From Lachnospira multipara LB2003 (lineage in GTDB: Bacteria > Bacillota > Clostridia > Lachnospirales > Lachnospiraceae), in the NCBI RefSeq assembly GCF_000702205.1, contig NZ_JNKW01000007.1:1-64000 (forward strand): DNA of 64,000 nucleotides, given 5' to 3'. The notes under the pieces are model-generated. The model worked only from the letters and a program-made list of their open reading frames with translations, made no database searches and was not told where the DNA came from. Made by a program: the position numbers and the translations under genes. How positions within the stretch are numbered: position 1 is the first letter of the stretch; every line of letters starts with the position of its first letter. Below are positions 54,071-62,127 of the stretch, one piece after another.

Positions 54071-55762
54071 ATGAAAATTAATGGTTCAGAAATTATTGTG
54101 GAATGTTTAAAAGAACAGGGCGTTGATACTGTTTTTGGATATCCAGGAGGAGCTATCCTTAATGTATATGATGCCCTTTATAAGCATTCAGATGAGATTA
54201 CTCATGTACTTACAAGTCATGAGCAGGGAGCTGCTCATGCAGCTGATGGATATGCTAGGGCAACAGGTAAGGTTGGTGTATGTTTTGCAACATCTGGCCC
54301 TGGCGCTACAAATTTAGTAACAGGTATTGCAACAGCATATATGGATTCTATTCCTGTTGTTGCTATTACATGTAATGTTACAGTACCTCTTCTTGGAAAG
54401 GATTCATTCCAGGAGGTTGATATTGCAGGTGTGGCTATGCCAATTACTAAGCACAGCTACATTGTAAAGGATGTTAAAAAATTAGCAGATACTATAAGAG
54501 ATGCTTTTAGAATTGCTAAGGAAGGCAGACCAGGTCCTGTACTTGTAGATGTTACAAAGGATGTAACAGCTAATGTATGTGATTATGTTAAGAAAGAAAT
54601 AATGCCTATTAAGAGAAAAGTTACAGATTTAAAAGATGAGGATATTTTAAAGGCTGTAGATATGATTAAAGCATCTAAAAAACCATTCCTTTATGTAGGT
54701 GGTGGTGTTATTTTATCAGATGCATCTAATGAGCTTCGTGAATTTGCTAATTTAGTAGATGCACCAGTTTGTGATTCTTTAATGGGTAAGGGTGCTTTTT
54801 CAGGTCATGATAGTAAATATACAGGTATGATAGGTATGCATGGTACAAAGACATCTAATTTTGGCGTATCAGAATGTGATTTACTTATTGCAATAGGCGC
54901 AAGATTCTCTGATAGAGTAACAGGTAATGCTAAGAAGTTTGCCCGTCACGCTAAGATTTTGCATATTGATGTGGATCCAGCTGAAATCAATAAAAACATT
55001 CATAGCGATGCTTCTATTATTGGGGATGCTAAGGAAGTACTTACTAGACTTAATAAAGAATTAACACAGCAAAATCATAAAGAGTGGATTGATCATATAA
55101 GTGAGTATGCTTCTAAATATCCATTAAGATTTAATAAGGATACATTAAATGGCCCTAATATTATGGAACATATTGATGAAATAACTAAGGGCAAAGCAAT
55201 TATAGCAACAGATGTTGGACAGCATCAGATGTGGGCAGCACAACATTATAAATTTACAAACCCACGTACACTTCTTACATCAGGTGGTCTTGGAACAATG
55301 GGATATGGTCTTGGTGCAGCAATTGGTGCTAAGGTTGGTAGAAGAGATAAGGTTGTTATTAATATTGCAGGTGATGGTTGCTTTAGAATGAATATGAATG
55401 AACTTGCAACAGCAACTAGATATAATATCCCGGTTATTGAAATTATCTTTAATAATCAGGTACTTGGTATGGTTAGACAGTGGCAAGATCTTTTTTATGG
55501 CAAGAGATATTCAGCTACAGTTCTTGATGACCAGGTTGATTTTGTTAAGGTTTCAGAAGGGCTAGGTGCTCACGCTGTAAGAGTTACTACAATTGAAGAA
55601 TTTGATAATGCCCTAAAGGAAAGTTTAAGTCTTAATATACCTTGCGTAATTGAATGTATGATTGGCAAGGATGATAAGGTATTCCCTATGGTTTCACCAG
55701 GTGCCGCTATTTCTGATGCATTTGATAGAGAGGATCTTAATAAAAGAGAAAAGCAGGCTTAA
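54071..55762 (+). CDS. ilvB: Acetolactate synthase, large (catalytic) subunit
   Basis: This ThDP enzyme makes acetolactate or acetohydroxybutyrate, the first common step of branched-chain synthesis. It is 563 aa. Motifs: FGYPGGAILNVYDAL (~21-35), HEQGAAHAADGYARATG (Glu for ThDP, ~47-63), GPGATNLVTGIATAY and the ThDP-Mg motif GDGCFRMNMNELATA (~434-448) with the later NN. ATG 54071 follows GGAGAGAAGG; an in-frame TTG at 54056 overlaps that site. No regulatory subunit gene (ilvN) and no ilvC follow, so feedback control is encoded elsewhere or missing. Confidence 0.95.
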   Translation: MKINGSEIIVECLKEQGVDTVFGYPGGAILNVYDALYKHSDEITHVLTSHEQGAAHAADGYARATGKVGVCFATSGPGATNLVTGIATAYMDSIPVVAITCNVTVPLLGKDSFQEVDIAGVAMPITKHSYIVKDVKKLADTIRDAFRIAKEGRPGPVLVDVTKDVTANVCDYVKKEIMPIKRKVTDLKDEDILKAVDMIKASKKPFLYVGGGVILSDASNELREFANLVDAPVCDSLMGKGAFSGHDSKYTGMIGMHGTKTSNFGVSECDLLIAIGARFSDRVTGNAKKFARHAKILHIDVDPAEINKNIHSDASIIGDAKEVLTRLNKELTQQNHKEWIDHISEYASKYPLRFNKDTLNGPNIMEHIDEITKGKAIIATDVGQHQMWAAQHYKFTNPRTLLTSGGLGTMGYGLGAAIGAKVGRRDKVVINIAGDGCFRMNMNELATATRYNIPVIEIIFNNQVLGMVRQWQDLFYGKRYSATVLDDQVDFVKVSEGLGAHAVRVTTIEEFDNALKESLSLNIPCVIECMIGKDDKVFPMVSPGAAISDAFDREDLNKREKQA

Positions 55763-55798
55763 ATAACTAATAATTGCTAAGGCATTTATTTAGATTTT

Positions 55799-55931
55799 AA
55801 TAGTTGTATTTACGTTTGTAAGTACAACTATTAAACTACCCCCTTGTATTAATGAGGATAAATAAAGGGGGTTCTAATTATCCTAATTTCTCTAACCGCA
55901 AATTGAGAATATGGCTACTTTAGGATAATTA
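55799..55931 (+). promoter_or_regulatory. Structured leader before serC: three consecutive inverted repeats
   Basis: IR1: 15-bp arms 55799-55813 / 55818-55832 (one wobble; outer arms AATAGTTGTA/TACAACTATT) around GTTT. IR2: CCCCCTT (55839-55845) / AAGGGGG (55865-55871). IR3: TAATTATCCTA (55875-55885) / TAGGATAATTA (55921-55931), with an inner TTCTC/GAGAA stem. IR3 ends 10 nt before the serC ribosome site. IR1 or IR2 may terminate ilvB, though neither has a good T-run. A cis-regulatory RNA or operator is possible. It matches no riboswitch that I know. Confidence 0.55.
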
Positions 55932-55956
55932 AATAACTATGTAGGAGGAAGCGAAA

Positions 55957-57039
55957 GTGGCAAGAGTTTATAACTTTAGTGCAGGTCCAGCTGTTTTACC
56001 TGAGGAAGTATTAAAAGAAGCAGCAGATGAAATGATGGATTATAAGGGCAGCGGTCAGTCTGTTATGGAGATGAGTCATAGATCAAAAGTTTATGATGAA
56101 ATCATTAAAGAGGCAGAAAAAGACTTAAGAGATCTTCTTGAAATCCCAGATAATTACAAAGTATTATTTCTTCAGGGTGGTGCTTCACAGTTTTTTGCTG
56201 AAGTTCCAATGAACTTAATGAAGAATAAGAAGGCTGGATATATTATTACAGGTCAGTGGGCTAAGAAAGCATTTGCAGAAGCTAAGATTTATGGAGAGGC
56301 TGTAGAACTTGCTTCTTCTGCTGATAAGACATTTACATATATTCCAGATTGTTCTGATTTAGCTATAACAGATGATATGGATTATGTATATATTTGCGAG
56401 AATAATACAATTTATGGTACTAAATATAAGACATTACCAAATACAAAGGGTAAGATATTAGTAAGTGATGTATCATCATGTTTCTTATCAGAACCTATGG
56501 ATGTTACAAAATATGGTGTAGTCTATGGCGGCGTTCAAAAAAATATTGGACCTGCTGGTGTTGTAATTGCAATTATTAGAGAAGATTTAATTACAGACGA
56601 TGTATTGCCAGGTACACCAACAATGCTTAAGTGGAAGACACAAAGCGATAATGATTCCCTTTATAATACACCTCCTTGTTATAACATCTATATTTGTGGC
56701 AAGGTATTTAAGTGGATTAAGAAAATGGGCGGCTTAAAGGCTATGAAGGAACATAATGAGAAGAAGGCTAAGATCCTTTATGATTTCCTAGATGAATCTA
56801 AGATGTTTAAGGGAACAGTTCGTAAAGAAGACAGATCTTTAATGAACGTGCCTTTCATAACAGGCGATGACGATCTTAATGCTAAATTTATAAGTGAAGC
56901 TAGTAAGGCTGGTTTTGTTAACTTAAAAGGACACAGAACAGTTGGCGGTATGAGAGCATCTATTTATAATGCTATGCCAATTGAAGGCGTAGAAAAATTA
57001 GTAGAATTTATGAGAAAATTCGAAAAAGAAAATGCATAA
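55957..57039 (+). CDS. serC: Phosphoserine aminotransferase
   Basis: This PLP enzyme converts 3-phosphohydroxypyruvate to phosphoserine in serine synthesis. It is 360 aa with a GTG start (55957) after GTAGGAGG. YNFSAGPAVLPEEVL (~5-19), GSGQSVMEMSHRSK (~32), LFLQGGASQFFAEVPMN (~70-86), the PLP lysine in YGGVQKNIGPAGV (Lys ~195) and TPPCYNIY (~237) are family hallmarks. The C-terminal HRTVGGMRASIYNA (~326) is typical. serA follows. Confidence 0.96.
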   Translation: MARVYNFSAGPAVLPEEVLKEAADEMMDYKGSGQSVMEMSHRSKVYDEIIKEAEKDLRDLLEIPDNYKVLFLQGGASQFFAEVPMNLMKNKKAGYIITGQWAKKAFAEAKIYGEAVELASSADKTFTYIPDCSDLAITDDMDYVYICENNTIYGTKYKTLPNTKGKILVSDVSSCFLSEPMDVTKYGVVYGGVQKNIGPAGVVIAIIREDLITDDVLPGTPTMLKWKTQSDNDSLYNTPPCYNIYICGKVFKWIKKMGGLKAMKEHNEKKAKILYDFLDESKMFKGTVRKEDRSLMNVPFITGDDDLNAKFISEASKAGFVNLKGHRTVGGMRASIYNAMPIEGVEKLVEFMRKFEKENA

Positions 57040-57083
57040 AATTATAAATGGATAATATAAATTTTGGTATAGGGAGAGTAAAG

Positions 57084-58247
57084 ATGATTAATGTACATTG
57101 TTTAAATAATATTGCAAGCTGCGGTCTTAATTTATTTGGAGCAGATTATAATACTGAGAGCTCATATGAAGATGCAGAGGCTGTATTAGTTCGTTCTGCT
57201 AAGATGCATGATTTAGATTTATCTAATAATTTAGTTGCAATTGCAAGAGCAGGTGCAGGTGTTAATAATATTCCACTTGAAAAGTGTGCAGCAAATGGTG
57301 TGGTTGTATTTAATACACCAGGTGCTAATGCCAATGCAGTAAAGGAACAAGTTTTAGCTTGCCTTTTACTTGCATCTCGTGATTTAATTGGTGGAAATAA
57401 GTGGGTAGCTGATAATAAGGCAGATTCTGATATTGCTAAGACTACTGAAAAAGCTAAGAAGGCTTTTGCTGGTGGAGAAATTGCAGGAAAGAAGCTTGGT
57501 GTTATTGGTCTTGGTGCTATTGGTCAGTTAGTTGCTAATGCAGCAATTAGCCTTGGTATGGAAGTTTATGGTTATGATCCATACTTATCAGTGGCAGCAG
57601 CTCTTAATCTTTCTAGAGAAGTTAAGCCAGTTTATAATGTTGAGGATATTTATAAGGAATGTAATTATATTACAGTTCATGTTCCAGCACTAGATCAGAC
57701 AAAGGGAATGATAGGTAAAGATGCCTTTGAACTTATGCAGGATGGAACAGTTATTATTAACTGTGCTAGAGATGTATTAGTTGATGAGAGTGTAATTGGT
57801 AAATATCTAGAGTCAGGCAGGGTTAAGTGCTATGTTTCAGATTTCCCAAATCCAACAACTGCTAATTTAGATGGAGTTTTATGCTTCCCACATCTTGGTG
57901 CTTCAACAGCAGAGGCAGAAGATAATTGTGCAATTATGGCAGTTAATGAAATTAAGGACTACATCGAGAATGGTAATATTAGAAATTCAGTAAATTATCC
58001 TGCTTGTGACCTTGGCATTTGTCAGACAGCAGCTAGAGTTTCAGTTTGCCATAAAAATGTTCCAGCTGTTATTTCTAAGATAACAAATGTAATGGGTGAG
58101 GCTAATGTAAATATTGAATCTATGGCAAATGCATCTAGAGGTGAATATGCATATTCATTACTTGATCTTGATAAGACTATAGAAGATAGCGTAATTACTG
58201 AACTTGCAACTATTGAAGGTGTTATAAAGGTTAGAGTTGTAAAGTAA
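57084..58247 (+). CDS. serA: D-3-phosphoglycerate dehydrogenase (ACT domain)
   Basis: The first step of serine synthesis oxidises 3-phosphoglycerate with NAD. It is 387 aa. ARAGAGVNNIPLEKC (~56-70), NAD loop GVIGLGAIGQLVANA (~139-153), NCARDVLVDE (~225, substrate/catalytic), and the conserved FPHLGASTAEAEDNCA (~268-283, catalytic His). A C-terminal ACT domain (~312-387) probably gives serine feedback control. I chose ATG 57084, preceded by AGGGAGAG; an in-frame ATG at 57048 has no ribosome site. serB is not seen. Confidence 0.94.
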   Translation: MINVHCLNNIASCGLNLFGADYNTESSYEDAEAVLVRSAKMHDLDLSNNLVAIARAGAGVNNIPLEKCAANGVVVFNTPGANANAVKEQVLACLLLASRDLIGGNKWVADNKADSDIAKTTEKAKKAFAGGEIAGKKLGVIGLGAIGQLVANAAISLGMEVYGYDPYLSVAAALNLSREVKPVYNVEDIYKECNYITVHVPALDQTKGMIGKDAFELMQDGTVIINCARDVLVDESVIGKYLESGRVKCYVSDFPNPTTANLDGVLCFPHLGASTAEAEDNCAIMAVNEIKDYIENGNIRNSVNYPACDLGICQTAARVSVCHKNVPAVISKITNVMGEANVNIESMANASRGEYAYSLLDLDKTIEDSVITELATIEGVIKVRVVK

Positions 58248-58268
58248 AAATATAAGTGTTATAATCCC

Positions 58269-58310
58269 ATGAGGTATTGGAGACTAGCCAATACCTCATT
58301 TTTATTTTGG
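58269..58310 (+). terminator. serCA intrinsic terminator
   Basis: ATGAGGTATTGG (58269-58280) pairs perfectly with CCAATACCTCAT (58288-58299), followed by TTTTTATTTT. Confidence 0.93.
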
Positions 58311-58327
58311 TAATTTAAGGAGTTTGT

Positions 58328-59668
58328 ATGAATAATAAAGTAAACTCTACAGTTAAAGATATGACAACTGGAAATATATGGAAACAGCTTATTGTTTTTA
58401 TGATACCTCTTTTAGTAGGTAATATTTTTCAGCAATTTTACAATACAATTGATAGTGTGGTTGTTGGTAATTACGTTGGTAAGGATGCCCTAGCTGCTGT
58501 TACAAGTACATCACCGATTTCTATTATGTTAGTTGGCTTTTTTATGGGTATGTCAACAGGTGCTGGAGTTGTGGTTTCTCAGTACTTTGGAGCCAAGGAT
58601 ACTAAATCTCTTAGACGAAGTGTTCATACAGCGATTATGCTTACGATAATTCTTGGAATTCTATTTATGATTATTGGTTATTTAATAACACCAGTAATGT
58701 TAAGATTCATGGATACACCTAATTCAGTTATGAATGATGCAGATAAATATTTAAAGACATATTTTCTAGGTATTCTTGGACTTATGCTTTATAATATGGC
58801 ATCAGGAATATTAAGAGCTGTGGGGGATTCTAAGACACCTCTTTATGTTCTTATTTTTAGTTCAGTAATGAATATAATCTTAGATTTATTATTTGTTATT
58901 GTATTCAAATTAGGGGTATTTGGCGTAGCTCTTGCAACAATTATTGCCCAGTTCCTTTCTAGCTTTGTTGTCCTTTTTATTCTATTTAGAAGTAAGGATG
59001 TATATAGCCTTAGAATTAGAGAATTGTGTATAGATTTTGATATCTTGAAAAAAATAGTAAAGATTGGTTTCCCTGCTGGTATTCAAACAGCAATTGTGTC
59101 ATTTTCTAATGTATTTGTTCAATCATATATTAATCACTTTGGTGCAGACGCAGCTGCGGCTTGGGGTGTATATACTAGAATTGATGCCTTTGCAATACTA
59201 CCTCTACAAAGTATGGGACTTTCAATTACAACTTATGTTGGACAAAATGCCGGTGCTAATAAGAAAAAGAGAATTAATGATGGAATTAAGATAGCCCTAG
59301 TTATAGCAGTGGTAATCACAACAATTATTTGTGCGCCATTAGTTATATTTGCTCCAACTATAGCAAGCTTATTTAACAAAGAAGCACTAGTAATAGCTTA
59401 TGCCACAACATTTATAAGAGTTAATGAATTTTTTGATATAGTAGCATGTACTAATCAGATTCATGCTGGTGCTCTTAGAGGCGTGGGTAATGCCATTGTA
59501 CCATCAATTGTTATGATATTTAGCTTTGTAGTATTTAGACAGATCTATTTAAAAATAGTTTCTATGCTTACAAGTTCTATTATTCCTATTGCATGGGGTT
59601 ATCCTGCAGGTTGGATTTGTTGTAGCATAATTCTATTTATCTATTTTAAGAGGCATAAAATAGCATAA
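58328..59668 (+). CDS. MATE-family efflux transporter
   Basis: This is a 446-aa polytopic membrane protein of the multidrug/oligosaccharide-lipid exporter superfamily, with about 12 hydrophobic helices in two bundles. The N-terminal stretch PLLVGNIFQQFYNTIDSVVVGNYVG (split at ~23-47) is characteristic of MATE (DinF/NorM-like) exporters, as are AAVTSTSPISIM and QNAGANKKKRIN (~306). The coupling ion and substrate cannot be inferred. It is transcribed behind the serCA terminator with ribosome site AAGGAG and followed by a terminator. Confidence 0.92.
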   Translation: MNNKVNSTVKDMTTGNIWKQLIVFMIPLLVGNIFQQFYNTIDSVVVGNYVGKDALAAVTSTSPISIMLVGFFMGMSTGAGVVVSQYFGAKDTKSLRRSVHTAIMLTIILGILFMIIGYLITPVMLRFMDTPNSVMNDADKYLKTYFLGILGLMLYNMASGILRAVGDSKTPLYVLIFSSVMNIILDLLFVIVFKLGVFGVALATIIAQFLSSFVVLFILFRSKDVYSLRIRELCIDFDILKKIVKIGFPAGIQTAIVSFSNVFVQSYINHFGADAAAAWGVYTRIDAFAILPLQSMGLSITTYVGQNAGANKKKRINDGIKIALVIAVVITTIICAPLVIFAPTIASLFNKEALVIAYATTFIRVNEFFDIVACTNQIHAGALRGVGNAIVPSIVMIFSFVVFRQIYLKIVSMLTSSIIPIAWGYPAGWICCSIILFIYFKRHKIA

Positions 59669-59697
59669 ACTAATAAATAAAAATCTATAAAAATTTT

Positions 59698-59741
59698 AAG
59701 AGATAGGAATTGGTAAATATCCATTTTCTATCTCTTTTTAT
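59698..59741 (+). terminator. Intrinsic terminator after the MATE gene
   Basis: AAGAGATAG (59698-59706) pairs perfectly with CTATCTCTT (59728-59736), followed by TTTATCTTT. Confidence 0.85.
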
Positions 59742-59827
59742 CTTTAAATTTGGGAAACTTCATATATACGTATAAAATAAAAAATCGTAATTAACTTACA
59801 TTTTCAATACATAAAGAATAAATTAAA

Positions 59828-59856
59828 TTGTAATAAAAAGACATCAATGTTACAAT
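59828..59856 (+). promoter_or_regulatory. Promoter of the DUF1015 gene
   Basis: -35 TTGTAA (59828-59833), 17-bp spacer, -10 TACAAT (59851-59856). The two hexamers are also part of a TTGTAA/TTACAA inverted repeat. Confidence 0.6.
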
Positions 59857-59925
59857 AATAAACGAGGAAAATGATTTTTAAATGTCTAAAAAAGACATAA
59901 AACAATTACAATTTGGAGGATTTGT

Positions 59926-61161
59926 ATGGCAAATATTAGACCATTTCAGTGTTTAAGACCTAATGATGAGATAGCTAATAAATTTGCAGCACTACCCTAT
60001 GATGTTTACAATAGGGAGGAAGCAAGATTAGAGGTTATGAATAACCCTCAGTCTTTTTTAAAAATAGATAGGGCAGAAACTACATTAGCAGCTGATGTGG
60101 ATATTTATTCGGATGAGGTTTATGCACAGGCAAAAAAGCTTTTTGATGAGGCAGTTAGTGATAAAACACTATTTTTAGATAAGGATAGATCCTTTTATAT
60201 CTATGAACTTACAATGGATAATAGAACTCAGACAGGTATTGTTGCTACAGCGTCAATTGATGATTATTTAGCTAATGTTATAAAAAAGCATGAGAACACA
60301 AGACAGGATAAACAGCTTGATAGAATTAAACATGTTGATAGCTTATCAGCACAGACTGGTCCTATTTTCTTGGCATATCGCTCTAATGATATTATTAATA
60401 GGGAAGTTAATAGGGCTAAGAAGGAATGTCCAATTTATTCATTTACATCAGATGATAAAATAAGACATCAAGTATGGAAAATTTCTAATAAGGAAAGTGT
60501 AAGAATAATAGAGAATGAATTTGCTAAGATAGATTCTATTTATATTGCAGATGGACATCATAGAGCTGCATCTGCTGTAAGTGTTGGTCTAAAAAGAAGG
60601 GAAGAAAATCCATCATATAATGGCGATGAGAAATTTAATTTTTTCCTTTCTGTATTATTTCCTGATGAAGAATTAATGATTTTAGATTACAATAGAGTAG
60701 TTAGAGATTTAAATGGATTAAGTTCTGATGAATTTTTACAAAAAATAGAGGAACAAGGATTTATTATTAGTCCATGTGAAAGTGCTAAAAGACCTGATAA
60801 AAAGGGGACTTTTGGCATGTATTTAGATAATAAGTGGTATATACTTACAGCTAAGGATAGTATTAAATCTAGTGATGTGGTTGATGGCTTAGATGTCTCT
60901 ATTTTACAAAACAATATTTTAGGACCTATATTAAATATAACTGATCCAAAGACGGATAAAAGAATTGATTTTGTAGGTGGAATTAGGGGTATTAAGGAGC
61001 TTGAAAGAAAATGCAGTAAAGATTTTTGCCTTGCTTTTTTAATGTATCCAACATCAATAAATGAATTATTTATGGTTGCTGATGCTAATAAACTTATGCC
61101 ACCTAAATCAACTTGGTTTGAGCCTAAGCTACGCTCAGGTTTATTTATACATAAAATATAA
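59926..61161 (+). CDS. DUF1015-family protein
   Basis: The 411-aa cytoplasmic protein opens with IRPFQCLRPNDEIANKFAALPYDVYNREEARLEV-type sequence, the hallmark of DUF1015. Other conserved stretches are KKHENTRQDKQLDRIKHVDS (~107-126), IADGHHRAASA (~208-218, a His-rich motif) and a C-terminal KSTWFEPKLRSGLF. The function is unproven. In Clostridia it often lies near serC/serA, and it does so here (about 1.7 kb downstream), which suggests a link to serine metabolism. That association is from general knowledge and inference, not shown by the sequence. TTGGAGG precedes ATG. Confidence 0.9.
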   Translation: MANIRPFQCLRPNDEIANKFAALPYDVYNREEARLEVMNNPQSFLKIDRAETTLAADVDIYSDEVYAQAKKLFDEAVSDKTLFLDKDRSFYIYELTMDNRTQTGIVATASIDDYLANVIKKHENTRQDKQLDRIKHVDSLSAQTGPIFLAYRSNDIINREVNRAKKECPIYSFTSDDKIRHQVWKISNKESVRIIENEFAKIDSIYIADGHHRAASAVSVGLKRREENPSYNGDEKFNFFLSVLFPDEELMILDYNRVVRDLNGLSSDEFLQKIEEQGFIISPCESAKRPDKKGTFGMYLDNKWYILTAKDSIKSSDVVDGLDVSILQNNILGPILNITDPKTDKRIDFVGGIRGIKELERKCSKDFCLAFLMYPTSINELFMVADANKLMPPKSTWFEPKLRSGLFIHKI

Positions 61162-61174
61162 AAGAGGTAACAAA

Positions 61175-62098
61175 ATGATACATGAAACACTAGAAATTGC
61201 CATTGATTATAATAGTTTAGGAATTAAACATGACAAATCAAGGGCTACAATTACAACATATATAAAGGATTCATATCCAAATGATCAGGATAAATTTAAT
61301 CGTCCATTGATTGTGATTTTTCCTGGTGGAGGATACCATCACACATCTGTAAGAGAGGCAGAGCCTATTGCTCTTAAGATGTTAGATTATGGTTTTAATG
61401 CTGTTATAGTAAGATACAGTCTTATGCCAAATACCTATCCTTGTCAGCTCTATGAGGCTGCTTATGCTATGCATTATGTAAGAACTAATGCAAGTAAATG
61501 GGATGTGAACCCGGATAATATTGTAATTGCAGGTTTTTCTGCTGGTGGACATGTAGCAGGCTTACTTGCTACTAAATGGAACAGTAAGGAAGTTAAGCCT
61601 ATTCTTAATATGTTAAAGTGCGATAATGAATTTATTAAACCTAATAAGTTGATGCTTGGATATCCTGTAATTAGTTCGGGAGAATTTGCCCACAGGGCAT
61701 CCTTTGAAAGACTTATTTATGGCGGCACTAAAAATGAATTGGAGGGTCAAAAACTTGTGGGAATTGCAGGTCAGGATGGAGATTTAACTGGCGGAATGGT
61801 AAGTGGAGATAGAGACTACCTCTACGAAGAATTGTCTCTTGAAAAATGCGTAACAAGTGATACTCCAAAGACTTTTATGTGGCATACAGTTACAGATGCT
61901 TCTGTACCAGTTAATAATTCACTTTTATTTGCACAGGCTTTATTAGCTAATAATATTCCATTTGAATATCATGTATTTCCAAAGGGAAGTCATGGCTTAG
62001 CACTTGGAACTAAAGAAACTGCATCTAAGAATTTAGGTCATTACGAACCAAGAGTTTCTATATGGACTGATATGTTTAAGGATTTTGTTATGGACTAA
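61175..62098 (+). CDS. Alpha/beta hydrolase (acetyl-esterase/lipase type)
   Basis: The 307-aa cytoplasmic hydrolase has an oxyanion motif FPGGGYHHTS (~47-56, variant of HGGG), nucleophile elbow AGFSAGGHVAG (Ser ~125), Asp in VTDASVPVNNS (~245) and His in FPKGSHGLALG (~273), a complete triad. It resembles acetyl-xylan or carbohydrate esterases of the BD-FAE/AXE type, with no signal peptide, so the substrate is likely intracellular or unknown. ATG 61175 follows AAAGAGGT; the in-frame start at 61061 lies inside the preceding gene and was rejected. It precedes the branching-enzyme-like gene by 29 nt. Confidence 0.88.
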   Translation: MIHETLEIAIDYNSLGIKHDKSRATITTYIKDSYPNDQDKFNRPLIVIFPGGGYHHTSVREAEPIALKMLDYGFNAVIVRYSLMPNTYPCQLYEAAYAMHYVRTNASKWDVNPDNIVIAGFSAGGHVAGLLATKWNSKEVKPILNMLKCDNEFIKPNKLMLGYPVISSGEFAHRASFERLIYGGTKNELEGQKLVGIAGQDGDLTGGMVSGDRDYLYEELSLEKCVTSDTPKTFMWHTVTDASVPVNNSLLFAQALLANNIPFEYHVFPKGSHGLALGTKETASKNLGHYEPRVSIWTDMFKDFVMD

Positions 62099-62127
62099 TT
62101 ATTTAGTCAAAAAGGGGAGGAAGAAAT

